Position numbers and translations under genes: made by a program. This document shows, piece by piece, positions 53,579-62,448 of a stretch of 64,000 bases of DNA; position 1 is the first letter of the stretch; each line of letters starts with the position of its first letter. The notes under the pieces are model-generated. The model saw only the letters and a list, made by a program, of their open reading frames with translations, made no database searches and was not told the origin of the DNA. The DNA comes from Bacteroidota bacterium. GTDB taxonomy: Bacteria; Bacteroidota; Bacteroidia; NS11-12g; UBA9320. Location: the NCBI GenBank assembly GCA_002746305.1, contig NVWV01000001.1:394396-458395 (forward strand), given 5' to 3'.

Positions 53579-54919
53579 ATGGGAACATTAATAATGGCAG
53601 GTCAGCTAATACTGGCTTTAGCAATACTAGTATCACTTCATGAGTGGGGACATTATATAGCAGCACGATCTTTTGGTATCAGAGTCGAAAAATTTTTTAT
53701 TTTCTTCGATGCTTGGGGCGTTAAGTTATTTAGTAAGAAGATTGGTGATACAGAATGGGGGATAGGATGGTTACCTCTCGGTGGATATGTGAAAATATCT
53801 GGAATGATTGATGAGAGTCTTGATAAAGATCAAATGTCTTCTGAACCTGAAGATCATGAGTTTAGAAGTAAACCAGCTTGGCAAAGACTAATTGTAATGA
53901 TTGGTGGTGTTACTGTCAATTTTGTCTTGGGAGTTTTAATATTTGCTTTGTCTTTATGGCACTATGGTGAAAAATCTTTACCCAATTCCAAGGTACTCGA
54001 AAAAGGAGGTATTGAGGTTTCCGAACTAGGTAAAAGCATTGGTTTTCAAACTGGAGATCAGGTTGTAGGAGTAAAGGGGTTAAAAGCTGTTAACTATTAT
54101 GATCTATTTAAACCTATTAATTATATCAAAAGTGGCTTGTTCTATGATGTGGTTAGAAATGGTCAGGAGGTTAAGATTGAAGTGGCTGATAGTATTAGAA
54201 AACAAGTACTTGAAAGTAAAGGTAAAGTTGATTTATTCTCCTATAGACGTGCGGCGTTTGCAGGTGATTTAACAGATAGTGGCGGAGCTAAAGTATCAGG
54301 AATGCTTAAAGGGGATAGAATTCTTTCAATTGATTCATTAGAAGTTGCATTTTTTGATGAAATAGGTGGTGCTGCATTTAATTTCAAGGGACAGACTGTT
54401 CCTGTTTCAATAGAAAGAGATGGTAAGCCAATGGTTATTAATGTAGCTATTGATACAGCTGGTAAATTGGGTATGTATCCTAATAATTTGGCCCAGTTCC
54501 AAAATGACATTGTAACCAAGGAATTTGGATTTATAGAGTCCTTTCCTGCGGGGTATAACAAAGGTACCGAAGCTTTAATGGTAAATGTTATCGCATTTGG
54601 AGAAATGTTCAAAGGAAAACTGAATCCCGTTAAGTCGGTTAGTGGACCTGTTGGAATTGCTAAAATCTTTGGAGCAACATGGAGATGGCAACGATTTTGG
54701 GAAATTACAGGAATGCTATCATTCATTCTAGCTTTTATGAATTTACTACCTATTCCAGCATTGGACGGTGGCCATGTGTTGTTCCTTTTAATTGAAATGG
54801 TTAGAAGAAAGCCGCTACCTGAAAAAGTAATGTACTATTTTCAAGTTGCTGGTATGATTATACTATTTGCTCTTATGGCATTTATTATTTTTATTGATGC
54901 CTTTAATGCCTTGTTTTAA
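53579..54919 (+). CDS. rseP: RIP metalloprotease RseP (site-2 protease family)
   Basis: 446-aa membrane zinc protease. The metal motif is HEWGH near residues 21-25, the second motif is LPIPALDGGHVLF near the C-terminus. A PDZ domain lies between (the GGAKVSGMLKGDRILSIDSLEV block at about 230-250), with four helices overall. Cleaves anti-sigma factors and remnant signal peptides within the membrane. Next to hscB by proximity only (8 bases). Confidence 0.95.
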   Translation: MGTLIMAGQLILALAILVSLHEWGHYIAARSFGIRVEKFFIFFDAWGVKLFSKKIGDTEWGIGWLPLGGYVKISGMIDESLDKDQMSSEPEDHEFRSKPAWQRLIVMIGGVTVNFVLGVLIFALSLWHYGEKSLPNSKVLEKGGIEVSELGKSIGFQTGDQVVGVKGLKAVNYYDLFKPINYIKSGLFYDVVRNGQEVKIEVADSIRKQVLESKGKVDLFSYRRAAFAGDLTDSGGAKVSGMLKGDRILSIDSLEVAFFDEIGGAAFNFKGQTVPVSIERDGKPMVINVAIDTAGKLGMYPNNLAQFQNDIVTKEFGFIESFPAGYNKGTEALMVNVIAFGEMFKGKLNPVKSVSGPVGIAKIFGATWRWQRFWEITGMLSFILAFMNLLPIPALDGGHVLFLLIEMVRRKPLPEKVMYYFQVAGMIILFALMAFIIFIDAFNALF

Positions 54920-54927
54920 ATGAGGTA

Positions 54928-55455
54928 ATGGAAAGCTATTTCCAATTCTATCATATTTCTGAGGCCTTTTATATAGACGAAAAGGAACTCAGACTAAAGT
55001 ATTTGCAAATAAGTAAAGAGAATCATCCAGACTTGTTTATGAATGACGAGTCTAGGTATGATGAAGCGTTGAATACTACCAGCATAAATAATACTGCTTT
55101 TAAGCAGCTAAAGTCTTTTCAGAATAGGTTGTCTCATATTTTAAGAATCAATGATGTATTATTAGATTCTAACAGTGGAATACCTCAAGAGTTCTTAATG
55201 GAAATGATGGAGGTAAATGAGTCCATCATGGATTTAAAAATGGAACCAGATGCACAAAAGATAGAATCACTCATCGAGGACATTGACGAAATGCATTCAG
55301 CATTTAATAATAAGCTAGAGGTTTTAGCAAAAGAAGCAGATGTATTAGAAGAGGGAGAGAGACATACTTTATTGGAAAAGATAAAAGATATTTACCTAAA
55401 ACAGAAGTATGTGTTGCGTTTAAAAGAAAGTCTGAATACATTCGCACCGCTTTAG
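54928..55455 (+). CDS. hscB: HscB-like iron-sulfur co-chaperone (J-domain)
   Basis: 175-aa protein: J domain at the N-terminus with the HPD tripeptide (ENHPDLF, about residues 32-38) and a C-terminal three-helix domain containing QEFLMEMMEVNE, as in HscB. HscB passes [Fe-S] cluster scaffold complexes to the HscA chaperone. hscA is not in the window. Confidence 0.88.
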   Translation: MESYFQFYHISEAFYIDEKELRLKYLQISKENHPDLFMNDESRYDEALNTTSINNTAFKQLKSFQNRLSHILRINDVLLDSNSGIPQEFLMEMMEVNESIMDLKMEPDAQKIESLIEDIDEMHSAFNNKLEVLAKEADVLEEGERHTLLEKIKDIYLKQKYVLRLKESLNTFAPL

Positions 55456-55477
55456 AGATAAAGTACTAATTCAAAAT

Positions 55478-55559
55478 GCCCGGATGGCGGAATTGGTAGA
55501 CGCGTCGGTCTCAAACACCGATGCCGCAAGGCGTGCCGGTTCGATTCCGGCTCCGGGTA
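55478..55559 (+). tRNA. tRNA-Leu (anticodon CAA)
   Basis: Class II tRNA. Acceptor GCCCGGA (55478-55484) pairs with TCCGGGT (55552-55558, first pair G-T), discriminator A at 55559. The D arm holds the AATTGGTAGACGC pattern; the anticodon stem TCGGT/ACCGA encloses loop CTCAAAC, so the anticodon is CAA (reads UUG). A variable arm (TGCCGCAAGGCGT) and TTCGATT T-loop follow. The CCA end is not encoded. An integrase remnant and terminator follow. Confidence 0.95.
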
Positions 55560-55560
55560 C
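55547..55560 (+). other. putative att site half: tRNA-Leu 3' end
   Basis: The last 14 bases of the tRNA-Leu region, CCGGCTCCGGGTAC, recur as CCGACTCCAGGTAC at 56771-56784 (12 of 14 identical). The pair brackets the integrase fragments, as expected for an element inserted in a tRNA 3' end. Confidence 0.45.
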
Positions 55561-55568
55561 AACGATAC

Positions 55569-55597
55569 AACCGCACTGAAAGGTGCGGTTTTTTTAT
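55569..55597 (+). terminator. terminator downstream of tRNA-Leu
   Basis: AACCGCAC (55569-55576) pairs perfectly with GTGCGGTT (55583-55590) around TGAAAG, then a T-run. Confidence 0.85.
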
Positions 55598-55665
55598 GCC
55601 TTGAATTAGGTAAACCTCCTTTTTTTTTAGAAAGAGGACCAAAGGGAGTCAATCTGGATCCCAGT

Positions 55666-56342
55666 TCAAAGTCCAGTATAAGATCCTATAATAAATAAGT
55701 CTCTTACTCTATCCAACTTTAGATTCTCTGATAAGTCTAAAGCGTATATTTTTTTAAGTTCATCTGGATTCAAGTATACTGAGTCCGTAACTTCATCAAT
55801 TACTCTAAAATTTCGATTTAAATATTCACGATTTGTATGTAAATTTCTATAGGAAGCTTCATTCATAAAGACTTTTATGTTTTTGATTATTGTTCCGATA
55901 TAATTTGTTGAGTAATCTTATTGTTCGTAAGAACAATAAAAAGCTTTCATAGAAATCCATATTTATTGTATCGAAGTCCAGTATAACATTCTTCTTAGTT
56001 TGATATTCAATGAGTTTGTTAAGTGCAAGCTCGTAGTTTTTAAGAGTATTGGGACTTTTTGACGATGTCTGAATCAATATTGTCTAAGAGGTAGTTGAGT
56101 TCAACTAGTTCAGGATATGCTTTATTTGCCTTTGCTCTTTGTCGTTTTGCGTTCCAAAAAGTGGGATGTATCTTTTCTGAGATAGACAGTTTAAACCTAT
56201 CTGAGCCACTTCTATAAATCAGGTATATAAGTGTAGCACTATTGGTGTTGGCTTCTTTTAGATTAAAACTAAAGTTCCCCTTTTTTAGTAAGTTCAAATA
56301 AACAATCTTGACTAATAATAAATTTTCGTTTGTTTCTTGCAT
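55666..56342 (-). pseudogene. tyrosine recombinase (Bacteroidota-type integrase) remnant
   Basis: Three fragments in different frames together spell the N-terminal half of a phage/ICE integrase. Fragment 1 (56040-56342) is an Arm-DNA-binding domain (conserved part from NFSFNLKEAN; then HPTFWNAKRQRAK). Fragment 2 (55859-56077) is the SAM-like core-binding domain (SPNTLKNYELALNKL, DFYESFLLFL). Fragment 3 (55666-55866) resumes it and enters the catalytic domain (RDLFIIGSYTGL), then stops where family members have the RF-S/T-D continuation. Reading one frame over at about 55906 gives YSTNYIGTIIKNIKVF, which fits the family, so there is a true frameshift there; another lies near 56060. The catalytic Arg-His-Arg-Tyr region is missing. 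Non-functional. Confidence 0.85.
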
Positions 56343-56601
56343 TAATCACTAGTGTAATAGTATCGCCTATAGATTTTCCGCCTTTCCAATAACCTACTAT
56401 TCCTGGAAAAACTTTGCTTGTTTTGTTTTTTGGAAATATTCTTAAAGAATCTCTATAAGATTTATTGTAAACCTTGAAAAAGTAGTCGTAGTTTAATCTA
56501 AGTTCCATTTCAGGTTCACCACATATATCATAATCTCTATAAGGTTTAGAGCAAGAATGAATGATAATTAATGTTAAAATGGCTAGAGTTATTTTTTTCA
56601 T
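56269..56601 (-). CDS. small predicted lipoprotein (possible passenger of the decayed island)
   Basis: 110 aa with a lipoprotein signal (LIIIHSC, Cys17) and a compact mature part with two Cys residues. It overlaps the 5' end of the integrase remnant by 74 bases, so its C-terminal residues (LFELTKKGEL) share DNA with the ancestral integrase start. It may be a gene brought by the element or one whose 3' end was rewritten by decay. No family recognised. Confidence 0.5.
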   Translation of the reverse strand: MKKITLAILTLIIIHSCSKPYRDYDICGEPEMELRLNYDYFFKVYNKSYRDSLRIFPKNKTSKVFPGIVGYWKGGKSIGDTITLVINARNKRKFIISQDCLFELTKKGEL

Positions 56602-56770
56602 ATGACAATAATACTAATGCTCTTGACTATTGGGTGCTAAATAGGGGGGTGATATTTCTTTATTGTTATTAACTACTCTTATTTTGTCTATTACCTTAAT
56701 GTATGCTTAGATTGAGTCTTGTAGCTAAACTAGACCAATATCAGTTAAATTAAATAAAGTTTAGTGTAGC

Positions 56771-56784
56771 CCGACTCCAGGTAC
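56771..56784 (+). repeat. degenerate copy of the tRNA-Leu 3' end (putative attR)
   Basis: CCGACTCCAGGTAC matches the tRNA-Leu 3' end at 55547-55560 in 12 of 14 bases, same orientation, and is followed 2 bases later by a terminator hairpin, as if the original tRNA tail was displaced here. No cloverleaf can be built around it. The 56602-57054 stretch otherwise holds no recognised gene. Confidence 0.45.
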
Positions 56785-56786
56785 TG

Positions 56787-56829
56787 AAGGCGAATTTTCA
56801 CCATTATTGGATGGAAATTCGCCTTTTTT
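56787..56829 (+). terminator. terminator beyond the putative attR
   Basis: AAGGCGAATTT (56787-56797) pairs perfectly with AAATTCGCCTT (56815-56825), followed by a T-run on the plus strand. No plus-strand gene precedes it directly; it is best explained as the displaced original terminator of tRNA-Leu. Confidence 0.75.
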
Positions 56830-57054
56830 GTTGTCGTAACTTTTTGACAACGTGCGTATTGCAAAGAAATTTTCGTTGCTAGAAAAAGTTCGACATGCCT
56901 TCAAACTTGCATTGTAAAGGAATCAGTAGCTATTTACGAATTCGTGTTCTTTAATTTCAAAGTATTCCATTGTGAGAAATTAGTTGATCCTAAAAAAATA
57001 AGAGTTTTGAAAATAGGTGGAATTAATGTGACAGAACCCATACTTTTGTCAAGT

Positions 57055-57501
57055 ATGCAAAGGTCCTTCACTATCAAAATACTAATGGTAATTAGCATTT
57101 CGGCATTTTTAATAGCATCATGCAGAAGTTCTATTACTTCAGGTACAGTTGTCATAGATCAGAGTGATTCATTAGCTCTTTATCCTTATTGGATAGAGAT
57201 GATGAACGACTCCAATGTGAACTATCACAATGCCGTTTTAGCTTTTGACAAGTATTGGGAGAACAGAAATACTCCCACCGAAGACAATGGTGAAGCAAAA
57301 GATATTTTTGGTAAGCAAAAAAGTCCAGAAGAAAAGGCAGAGGAAGATTCACGCTCACTTCAATATGTAGTTGAATACAAGCAATTCCTGCATTGGAAAC
57401 AAACCAATCAGAACTTAGTAAAACCCGATGGCACTATAATGACCCCGGAAGAAATCTTAAAACAGTGGGAACAACAAAAAAATAATAGAACACGCAAATG
57501 A
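57055..57501 (+). CDS. predicted lipoprotein upstream of the T9SS propeller gene
   Basis: 148 aa from the ATG at 57055, where a lipoprotein signal begins (lipobox FLIASC). The frame extends back to a GTG at 56944, but that part has no exported character. The mature part is hydrophilic and helical (about 30-148), rich in Glu, Lys, Gln and Trp, with no recognised domain. Its stop overlaps the ATG of the 1578-aa secreted protein by 4 bases, so the two are translationally coupled and may work together at the cell surface. Confidence 0.72.
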   Translation: MQRSFTIKILMVISISAFLIASCRSSITSGTVVIDQSDSLALYPYWIEMMNDSNVNYHNAVLAFDKYWENRNTPTEDNGEAKDIFGKQKSPEEKAEEDSRSLQYVVEYKQFLHWKQTNQNLVKPDGTIMTPEEILKQWEQQKNNRTRK

Positions 57502-60500
57502 GACCATATTTAACGCTACTCTTCAGTACACTGTTTGCTGGAGTTACATTTGCTCAGAATCTTGCTAGTTTCACTCAAGTAGGTCCTATAAAATTTCCAG
57601 CCAATCCAAGTGTACAAACTACAGGCATGGGTAGAGTGTCTAATATGGTCTATCATCCTACTGATAGTAATACATTATTTGCTATCACCTCTTCAGGAGG
57701 GGTATTCAAATCTGCTAATGAGGGCACTACATGGAAACCCATAAGTGACATGCTACCAACCACATATTGTGCATCATTAGCTATCAATCCAGTAAATCCA
57801 AATGTAATGTATCTTGGCACTGGGGATGCAAACTATGGTTATCGTGGAGGTATGGGAGTTTGGAAAACGAACAACGGTGGTCAAACTTGGTTCCAGTCTT
57901 CAGGCGGAATCGGGAATAAGCTAGTCTCCTACATCCTAATGACTCCAGGTGATACATCTACTCTAATAGCGGCATGCTATGACGGCATATATAAAAGTAC
58001 CAATGCTGGCTCTAGTTGGGTGAAGAAAACCGCTGTAAATGCTAGTTACAGAGACCTACATTACCAGCCACAAAGCAGTAATATACTTTACTCAGCTACC
58101 AATACCCATTTCTATCGTTCTCTAGACAATGGTAATACCTGGATATCTTCTAATGTAAATAGCAACATTACCAGTGCAGGTATCAAAATAGCAGTATGCC
58201 CTAAAGATACGTCTCAGCTATTTTGTGTGATATGGAAAAGCGGTGCTACTAGTCCGTTTGGTGGAGTATATAAGTCAACTGACCATGGAGCTTCTTTTAC
58301 ACTTCAAGCTGACACACCCAATATCTTAGGATATTCTGGTGATGGATCTAGTTTAAATGGACAAGGAGCATACAACCTAGCAATAGCAAGTGATCCTAAT
58401 GATGCAGATGTGCTATATTTTGGAGCGATAAATGTTTGGAAGTCTAGTAACCAAGGAGTTTCCTTTGATTTAAAATCACATTGGGGTTATGGAGTGCACG
58501 CAGATAAACATGGCTTTCTCTTCTCTCCTTACAATCCCAATAAACTATATATCTATCACGACGGCGGCATAGATAGAACCACCGATGGTGGTGATACCTG
58601 GACTACACTTGAGGATGGACTTAGTGCCTCTGAATTCTATAAAATGGGAAGCAGTGGCCTATACAAAGACAACATATTAGGCGGTCTCCAAGACAATGGA
58701 ATGGATGTGGCTGTAGATAAGCAGTTCAGCACGGTAAGAGGTGGTGATTGGGGCGGCGATTTTGCCTTCGATGCTTTCGATAAGGATCTAGTCTATGAAG
58801 ATGGGGGACGAAAAAGAAATATAGTAACGCATGCAACGAGTACTATAAATGGTAATGGCGGTGTATATACAGTGCACCCCAATGATAGTAACGTAATGTT
58901 CGAAGCTACGATAGACGTATATAGAACACAAAACCTTAGAGCTAATCCTTGGAATGCGGTAAGTTGGACAAAAATATCGAATTTCACAGGTACTACTTCC
59001 AAAGTTGGAATGGCTTATGCTAAGTCTTCGAGCGGTACTTTTTATGCTGCGTTTAGACCACAGGCTTTGTATATAAGCACAAACATAAATGCGACATCAC
59101 CATCTTTTACAAAACTTACTTCATTCCCATACACTAGCGGGGAACAGATTAGACAATTAGAAACATCAACTACAGACTCCAATGCTATCTATGTTGTAAC
59201 TACGAAATCTCGCATATTGGCATCGTATAACAAAGGTGTTACGTGGTCAGAAATAGATAAAAACTTACCTTCTTTTACCATCATTAAGTTTCTTTTAGAT
59301 CCAAATGCAAGCGACTCCAGTATGTATGCATGTAATGCCTTTGGCGTGTACTATAGAAACCACTTTATGACCAATTGGATTCCCTTTTCACAAGGTTTGC
59401 CTACTGTATCTCAGATAACAGATATGTCTATTATGAATGATGCTAATGCAAATGGACGTTTGCATATATCCACTTGGGGAAGAGGAATATGGCAAACTGA
59501 TTTATTTAGGAATTCAACAGTGGCTCCGACCGCAGATTTCACTATTAATACAACCTCAACCCAATCTTGTATAAACACTATAATAGCAGTGGACAATTCT
59601 TACGGTTCTCCTTTAGGAAGAAAATGGCAGATAAGTCCATCTACGGGCTGGGAATATGTGAATGGAACAGACTCAATGTCCTCACGAGCAGAGATTCGCT
59701 TCACAACATCGGGCACTTACTATATTTCACTTCGTGTTTACAATAGCATTGGTACAGACATAAGTACCAAGTATTATAATTATTCACCACTGTCTGTAAA
59801 TTCCACATGCAGTACTACCACAAGTAACCTAGGTGGTTATACCATAGGCATTTATAAGTTTGAGCTCAATACGATCTCCAACTCTTCCAGCACTGGTAAT
59901 AAGAGTTACGAAGATTTCTCATGTGCTAGAAATACCATATTAAAAGGGAACACAAGTTACACAGCGTGGGTCACCAACGGAAATAATTATAGTGAGAATG
60001 CAAAAGTCTATATAGATTACAATGACGATGGTGATTTTCTAGATGCCAACGAATTGGTAGGAACTATTGCCAGTGGCCTGTCAAGGAGGTCCTGTACATT
60101 TACCACCCCAACTATTCCGCCAGTGAACAACAAGTTTATTAGGCTGCGAGTAGTATCAAATAATAGCACGGTAAACTCACCTTGTGGTCAGTTAGGTTAC
60201 GGTCAAAGTGAAGACTATGCAGTTTATATAGACAACACGAATCCAGTTGTGACTATACAAATTCCTACACCCACTGTAAGCAACAGTTTTACTGCTATTT
60301 TTAAAACTTCAGAAGTGGTTACAGGTTTTGATATTTCGGATATTTATGCAACCAACGCTAGCGTTTCTAATTTCACCCAAAGAGGTATAAAAACATACTC
60401 CGCAGACATTACTCCTGTATCAAATGGCCAAGTATCAGTTCAAGTAAAATATCACAGGTTGAGTGATTTAGCTGGTAACCTGAATGCTCCCCAATCTGTG

Positions 60501-62234
60501 TCCACAGAATACTTCGTTGGCTTTCATTCATTCACCTTTGCTGGTATATCAGTAAAAGATAGCATTCTCCAAACAAGTACTGGAGGAATCATTAAAAGCT
60601 ATGTCCCATTTGGGACAAGGTTAGATTCAATGGTAGCTACTTTTACATTAAGTGATACAACCTTTAGCTACATAGGCCTAAAGGTACAAACATCAGGCAT
60701 AAGCCGGGTAGATTTTAGCGATACAGTAACTTACGTAGCTGTCGCTAAAAACTATAATCTGACATCTACCTATACAGTAGAAATAGTAGAAAACGAAAAT
60801 ACCGAATGTGATTTACTCAGTTTTGGTTTTACTAACCCTGAGGCAAATGGCTCTATCACGCAAACTACAAATGGGGGCGAAGTAGCTCTTACGGTTCCTT
60901 ACGGCACATCACTTAGCAGCCTAGTATCAAACTTTGTCGTAAGCGACAGTGCAACCGTCTATATGAACTCTTTAGTACAGATAACTGGAAGTACAGCAAA
61001 CGATTTTGTTACACCCTTGACATACACAGTAGTGGCACAAGACACCAATTTTTCTAAAACATATACCGTAAATGTAAAATTAGCCAAGAACATTGCTTGT
61101 GATATACTCACTTATGGAATAGAAACTCCAGCGAGTATGGGTTCCATAACTCTAAATGGTAATGCTGGTGGTACAATTGACGTGTATGTTCCATATGGCA
61201 CTTCTCTCGAAAATCTAATAGCTTGGTTTACGACTAGTGATAGTGCACAGGTTTACATTCTTGACAGTCTTCAGAACTCTGGTGTAACATCTAATGACTT
61301 TTCCAACTCTGTATCCTACCAAGTAATAGCTCAGGACACTAATTTATCCAAGATCTATACTGTAAATGTATTCGTAAGCGATAATAAAGAATCTGATTTG
61401 CTGACTTTTGGTATTGTCTCTCCAGCCACTTCAGGTACAATTACATCAATTGATTCTGCTACAGGTAATGTCCAAGTCTACTTGCCATATGGTACTGCAT
61501 TAGATAATCTAACAGCAACATTCACAGTGAGTGATAGTGCACGAGTATTCATTAGCCAAACAGAACAACAAAGTGGTGTAACGACAAATGATTTCACCAA
61601 TGTGGTCAATTACAAAGTAATAGCACAGGATACTAACTACTCTAAAACATACGTCGTAACACTTAGTCTATTACCAAACACTGCCGCAGAACTAATTGAT
61701 TTTAGCTTAGTAAACCCATCGGTAAAAGGAACTATTACGAGAGACACCAAAGGTGGTAATGTTAAGCTAATAGTATCTGCAAGTACAGATCTAAAAAACC
61801 TAGTTGCTCAATTTACGTTAAGTGATAATGCTTCTGCATATGTGGATGGAGTATTACAAGAAAGTACCATTACAGTTAACAACTATAGCGATACGGTCGT
61901 TTATACAGTAACCGCAGAAGACGGTGTGACTAGTAAGACTTATTTCATCAAGATAAATACAAGTACAAGTTCAGTTGCTAAAATATCGAATGGGTTTTTA
62001 GAAATATTACCAAATCCGGCCAGCAATGAATTACAGATTAATGCAACCGGTGTTCTAATAAATAATAGTATTTACACTTATGAAATTACGGATGCCTTAG
62101 GTCAAATTATAAAAGCCAATCAACTAAATAGAGCAGACGCTAAGATTAATATCTCTGACCTCTCCATTGGCATATATCACCTTAGAATTAGGACCGAAGA
62201 TGGCTATTGGATTGGGAAATTCTTAAAAGAATAA
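57498..62234 (+). CDS. T9SS-secreted beta-propeller protein with GEVED domain and five tandem repeats
   Basis: 1578 aa. Signal peptide (1-19, ending TFAQ). Residues about 30-640 form a BNR/sortilin-like beta-propeller with recurring GVFKSANEGTTW / GVWKTNNGGQTW / GIYKSTNAGSSW blades. A PKD-like segment follows (about 680-750), then a GEVED-type domain (about 760-915, with YIDYNDDGDFLDANE and GQSEDYAVYID). An Ig-like stretch leads into five repeats of about 97 residues (about 1010-1490), and the protein ends with a type A T9SS signal (ILPNPASNELQIN ... GIYHLRI). Export by Sec and T9SS is clear; the ligand is unknown. Codon choice looks somewhat richer in C-ending codons than in the neighbours, judged by eye only. 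Confidence 0.92.
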   Translation: MRPYLTLLFSTLFAGVTFAQNLASFTQVGPIKFPANPSVQTTGMGRVSNMVYHPTDSNTLFAITSSGGVFKSANEGTTWKPISDMLPTTYCASLAINPVNPNVMYLGTGDANYGYRGGMGVWKTNNGGQTWFQSSGGIGNKLVSYILMTPGDTSTLIAACYDGIYKSTNAGSSWVKKTAVNASYRDLHYQPQSSNILYSATNTHFYRSLDNGNTWISSNVNSNITSAGIKIAVCPKDTSQLFCVIWKSGATSPFGGVYKSTDHGASFTLQADTPNILGYSGDGSSLNGQGAYNLAIASDPNDADVLYFGAINVWKSSNQGVSFDLKSHWGYGVHADKHGFLFSPYNPNKLYIYHDGGIDRTTDGGDTWTTLEDGLSASEFYKMGSSGLYKDNILGGLQDNGMDVAVDKQFSTVRGGDWGGDFAFDAFDKDLVYEDGGRKRNIVTHATSTINGNGGVYTVHPNDSNVMFEATIDVYRTQNLRANPWNAVSWTKISNFTGTTSKVGMAYAKSSSGTFYAAFRPQALYISTNINATSPSFTKLTSFPYTSGEQIRQLETSTTDSNAIYVVTTKSRILASYNKGVTWSEIDKNLPSFTIIKFLLDPNASDSSMYACNAFGVYYRNHFMTNWIPFSQGLPTVSQITDMSIMNDANANGRLHISTWGRGIWQTDLFRNSTVAPTADFTINTTSTQSCINTIIAVDNSYGSPLGRKWQISPSTGWEYVNGTDSMSSRAEIRFTTSGTYYISLRVYNSIGTDISTKYYNYSPLSVNSTCSTTTSNLGGYTIGIYKFELNTISNSSSTGNKSYEDFSCARNTILKGNTSYTAWVTNGNNYSENAKVYIDYNDDGDFLDANELVGTIASGLSRRSCTFTTPTIPPVNNKFIRLRVVSNNSTVNSPCGQLGYGQSEDYAVYIDNTNPVVTIQIPTPTVSNSFTAIFKTSEVVTGFDISDIYATNASVSNFTQRGIKTYSADITPVSNGQVSVQVKYHRLSDLAGNLNAPQSVSTEYFVGFHSFTFAGISVKDSILQTSTGGIIKSYVPFGTRLDSMVATFTLSDTTFSYIGLKVQTSGISRVDFSDTVTYVAVAKNYNLTSTYTVEIVENENTECDLLSFGFTNPEANGSITQTTNGGEVALTVPYGTSLSSLVSNFVVSDSATVYMNSLVQITGSTANDFVTPLTYTVVAQDTNFSKTYTVNVKLAKNIACDILTYGIETPASMGSITLNGNAGGTIDVYVPYGTSLENLIAWFTTSDSAQVYILDSLQNSGVTSNDFSNSVSYQVIAQDTNLSKIYTVNVFVSDNKESDLLTFGIVSPATSGTITSIDSATGNVQVYLPYGTALDNLTATFTVSDSARVFISQTEQQSGVTTNDFTNVVNYKVIAQDTNYSKTYVVTLSLLPNTAAELIDFSLVNPSVKGTITRDTKGGNVKLIVSASTDLKNLVAQFTLSDNASAYVDGVLQESTITVNNYSDTVVYTVTAEDGVTSKTYFIKINTSTSSVAKISNGFLEILPNPASNELQINATGVLINNSIYTYEITDALGQIIKANQLNRADAKINISDLSIGIYHLRIRTEDGYWIGKFLKE
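60525..61965 (+). repeat. five tandem repeats (about 290 bp, 97 aa) within the propeller protein
   Basis: Repeat starts at about 60525, 60815, 61106, 61399 and 61693. Each has the pattern (L/F)-(S/T)-(F/Y)-G-(F/I) ... N/T-G-G ... V-P-Y-G-T-(S/A)-L ... F-x-(V/T)-S-D-(S/T)-A ... D-F ... Y-x-V-x-A-x-(D/N) ... K-x-Y-x-V. Copies 2-4 are most alike (VAQDTNFSKTYTVNV, IAQDTNLSKIYTVNV, IAQDTNYSKTYVVTL); 1 and 5 are more diverged. Fold probably Ig-like; resembles DUF5018-type modules. Confidence 0.8.
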
Positions 62235-62448
62235 TAGGTAAGACAAGACTGATGAGGCTAAATTTTGAGTTGAGACCAGTGATGACCCTGAAATTTCGAG
62301 TAATAACCGTCTAAACCTTTCGAATGTCTCTAATGCCTTGCAAATACTAGGCTTGAATTTCATTTTGCTCATTGCTAAGGTTGTTTTCTACAACATGTCT
62401 TTGAGAAATACGCTACTTGATTTTTAGCTCAGTAGTTTGTTAAGTCTT

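Noticed and set aside
54241..54726. 161-aa minus-strand open frame
   Set aside because: Antisense shadow of rseP; Pro/Ser-rich mirror of its codons.
55452..55652. 66-aa minus-strand open frame
   Set aside because: Runs antisense through tRNA-Leu; the RHRCLRPTRLP-type sequence is the well-known artefact of translating a tRNA-Leu backwards.
56944..57054. GTG-initiated N-terminal extension of the small lipoprotein
   Set aside because: The extension lacks export features, while the ATG at 57055 starts a clean lipoprotein signal.
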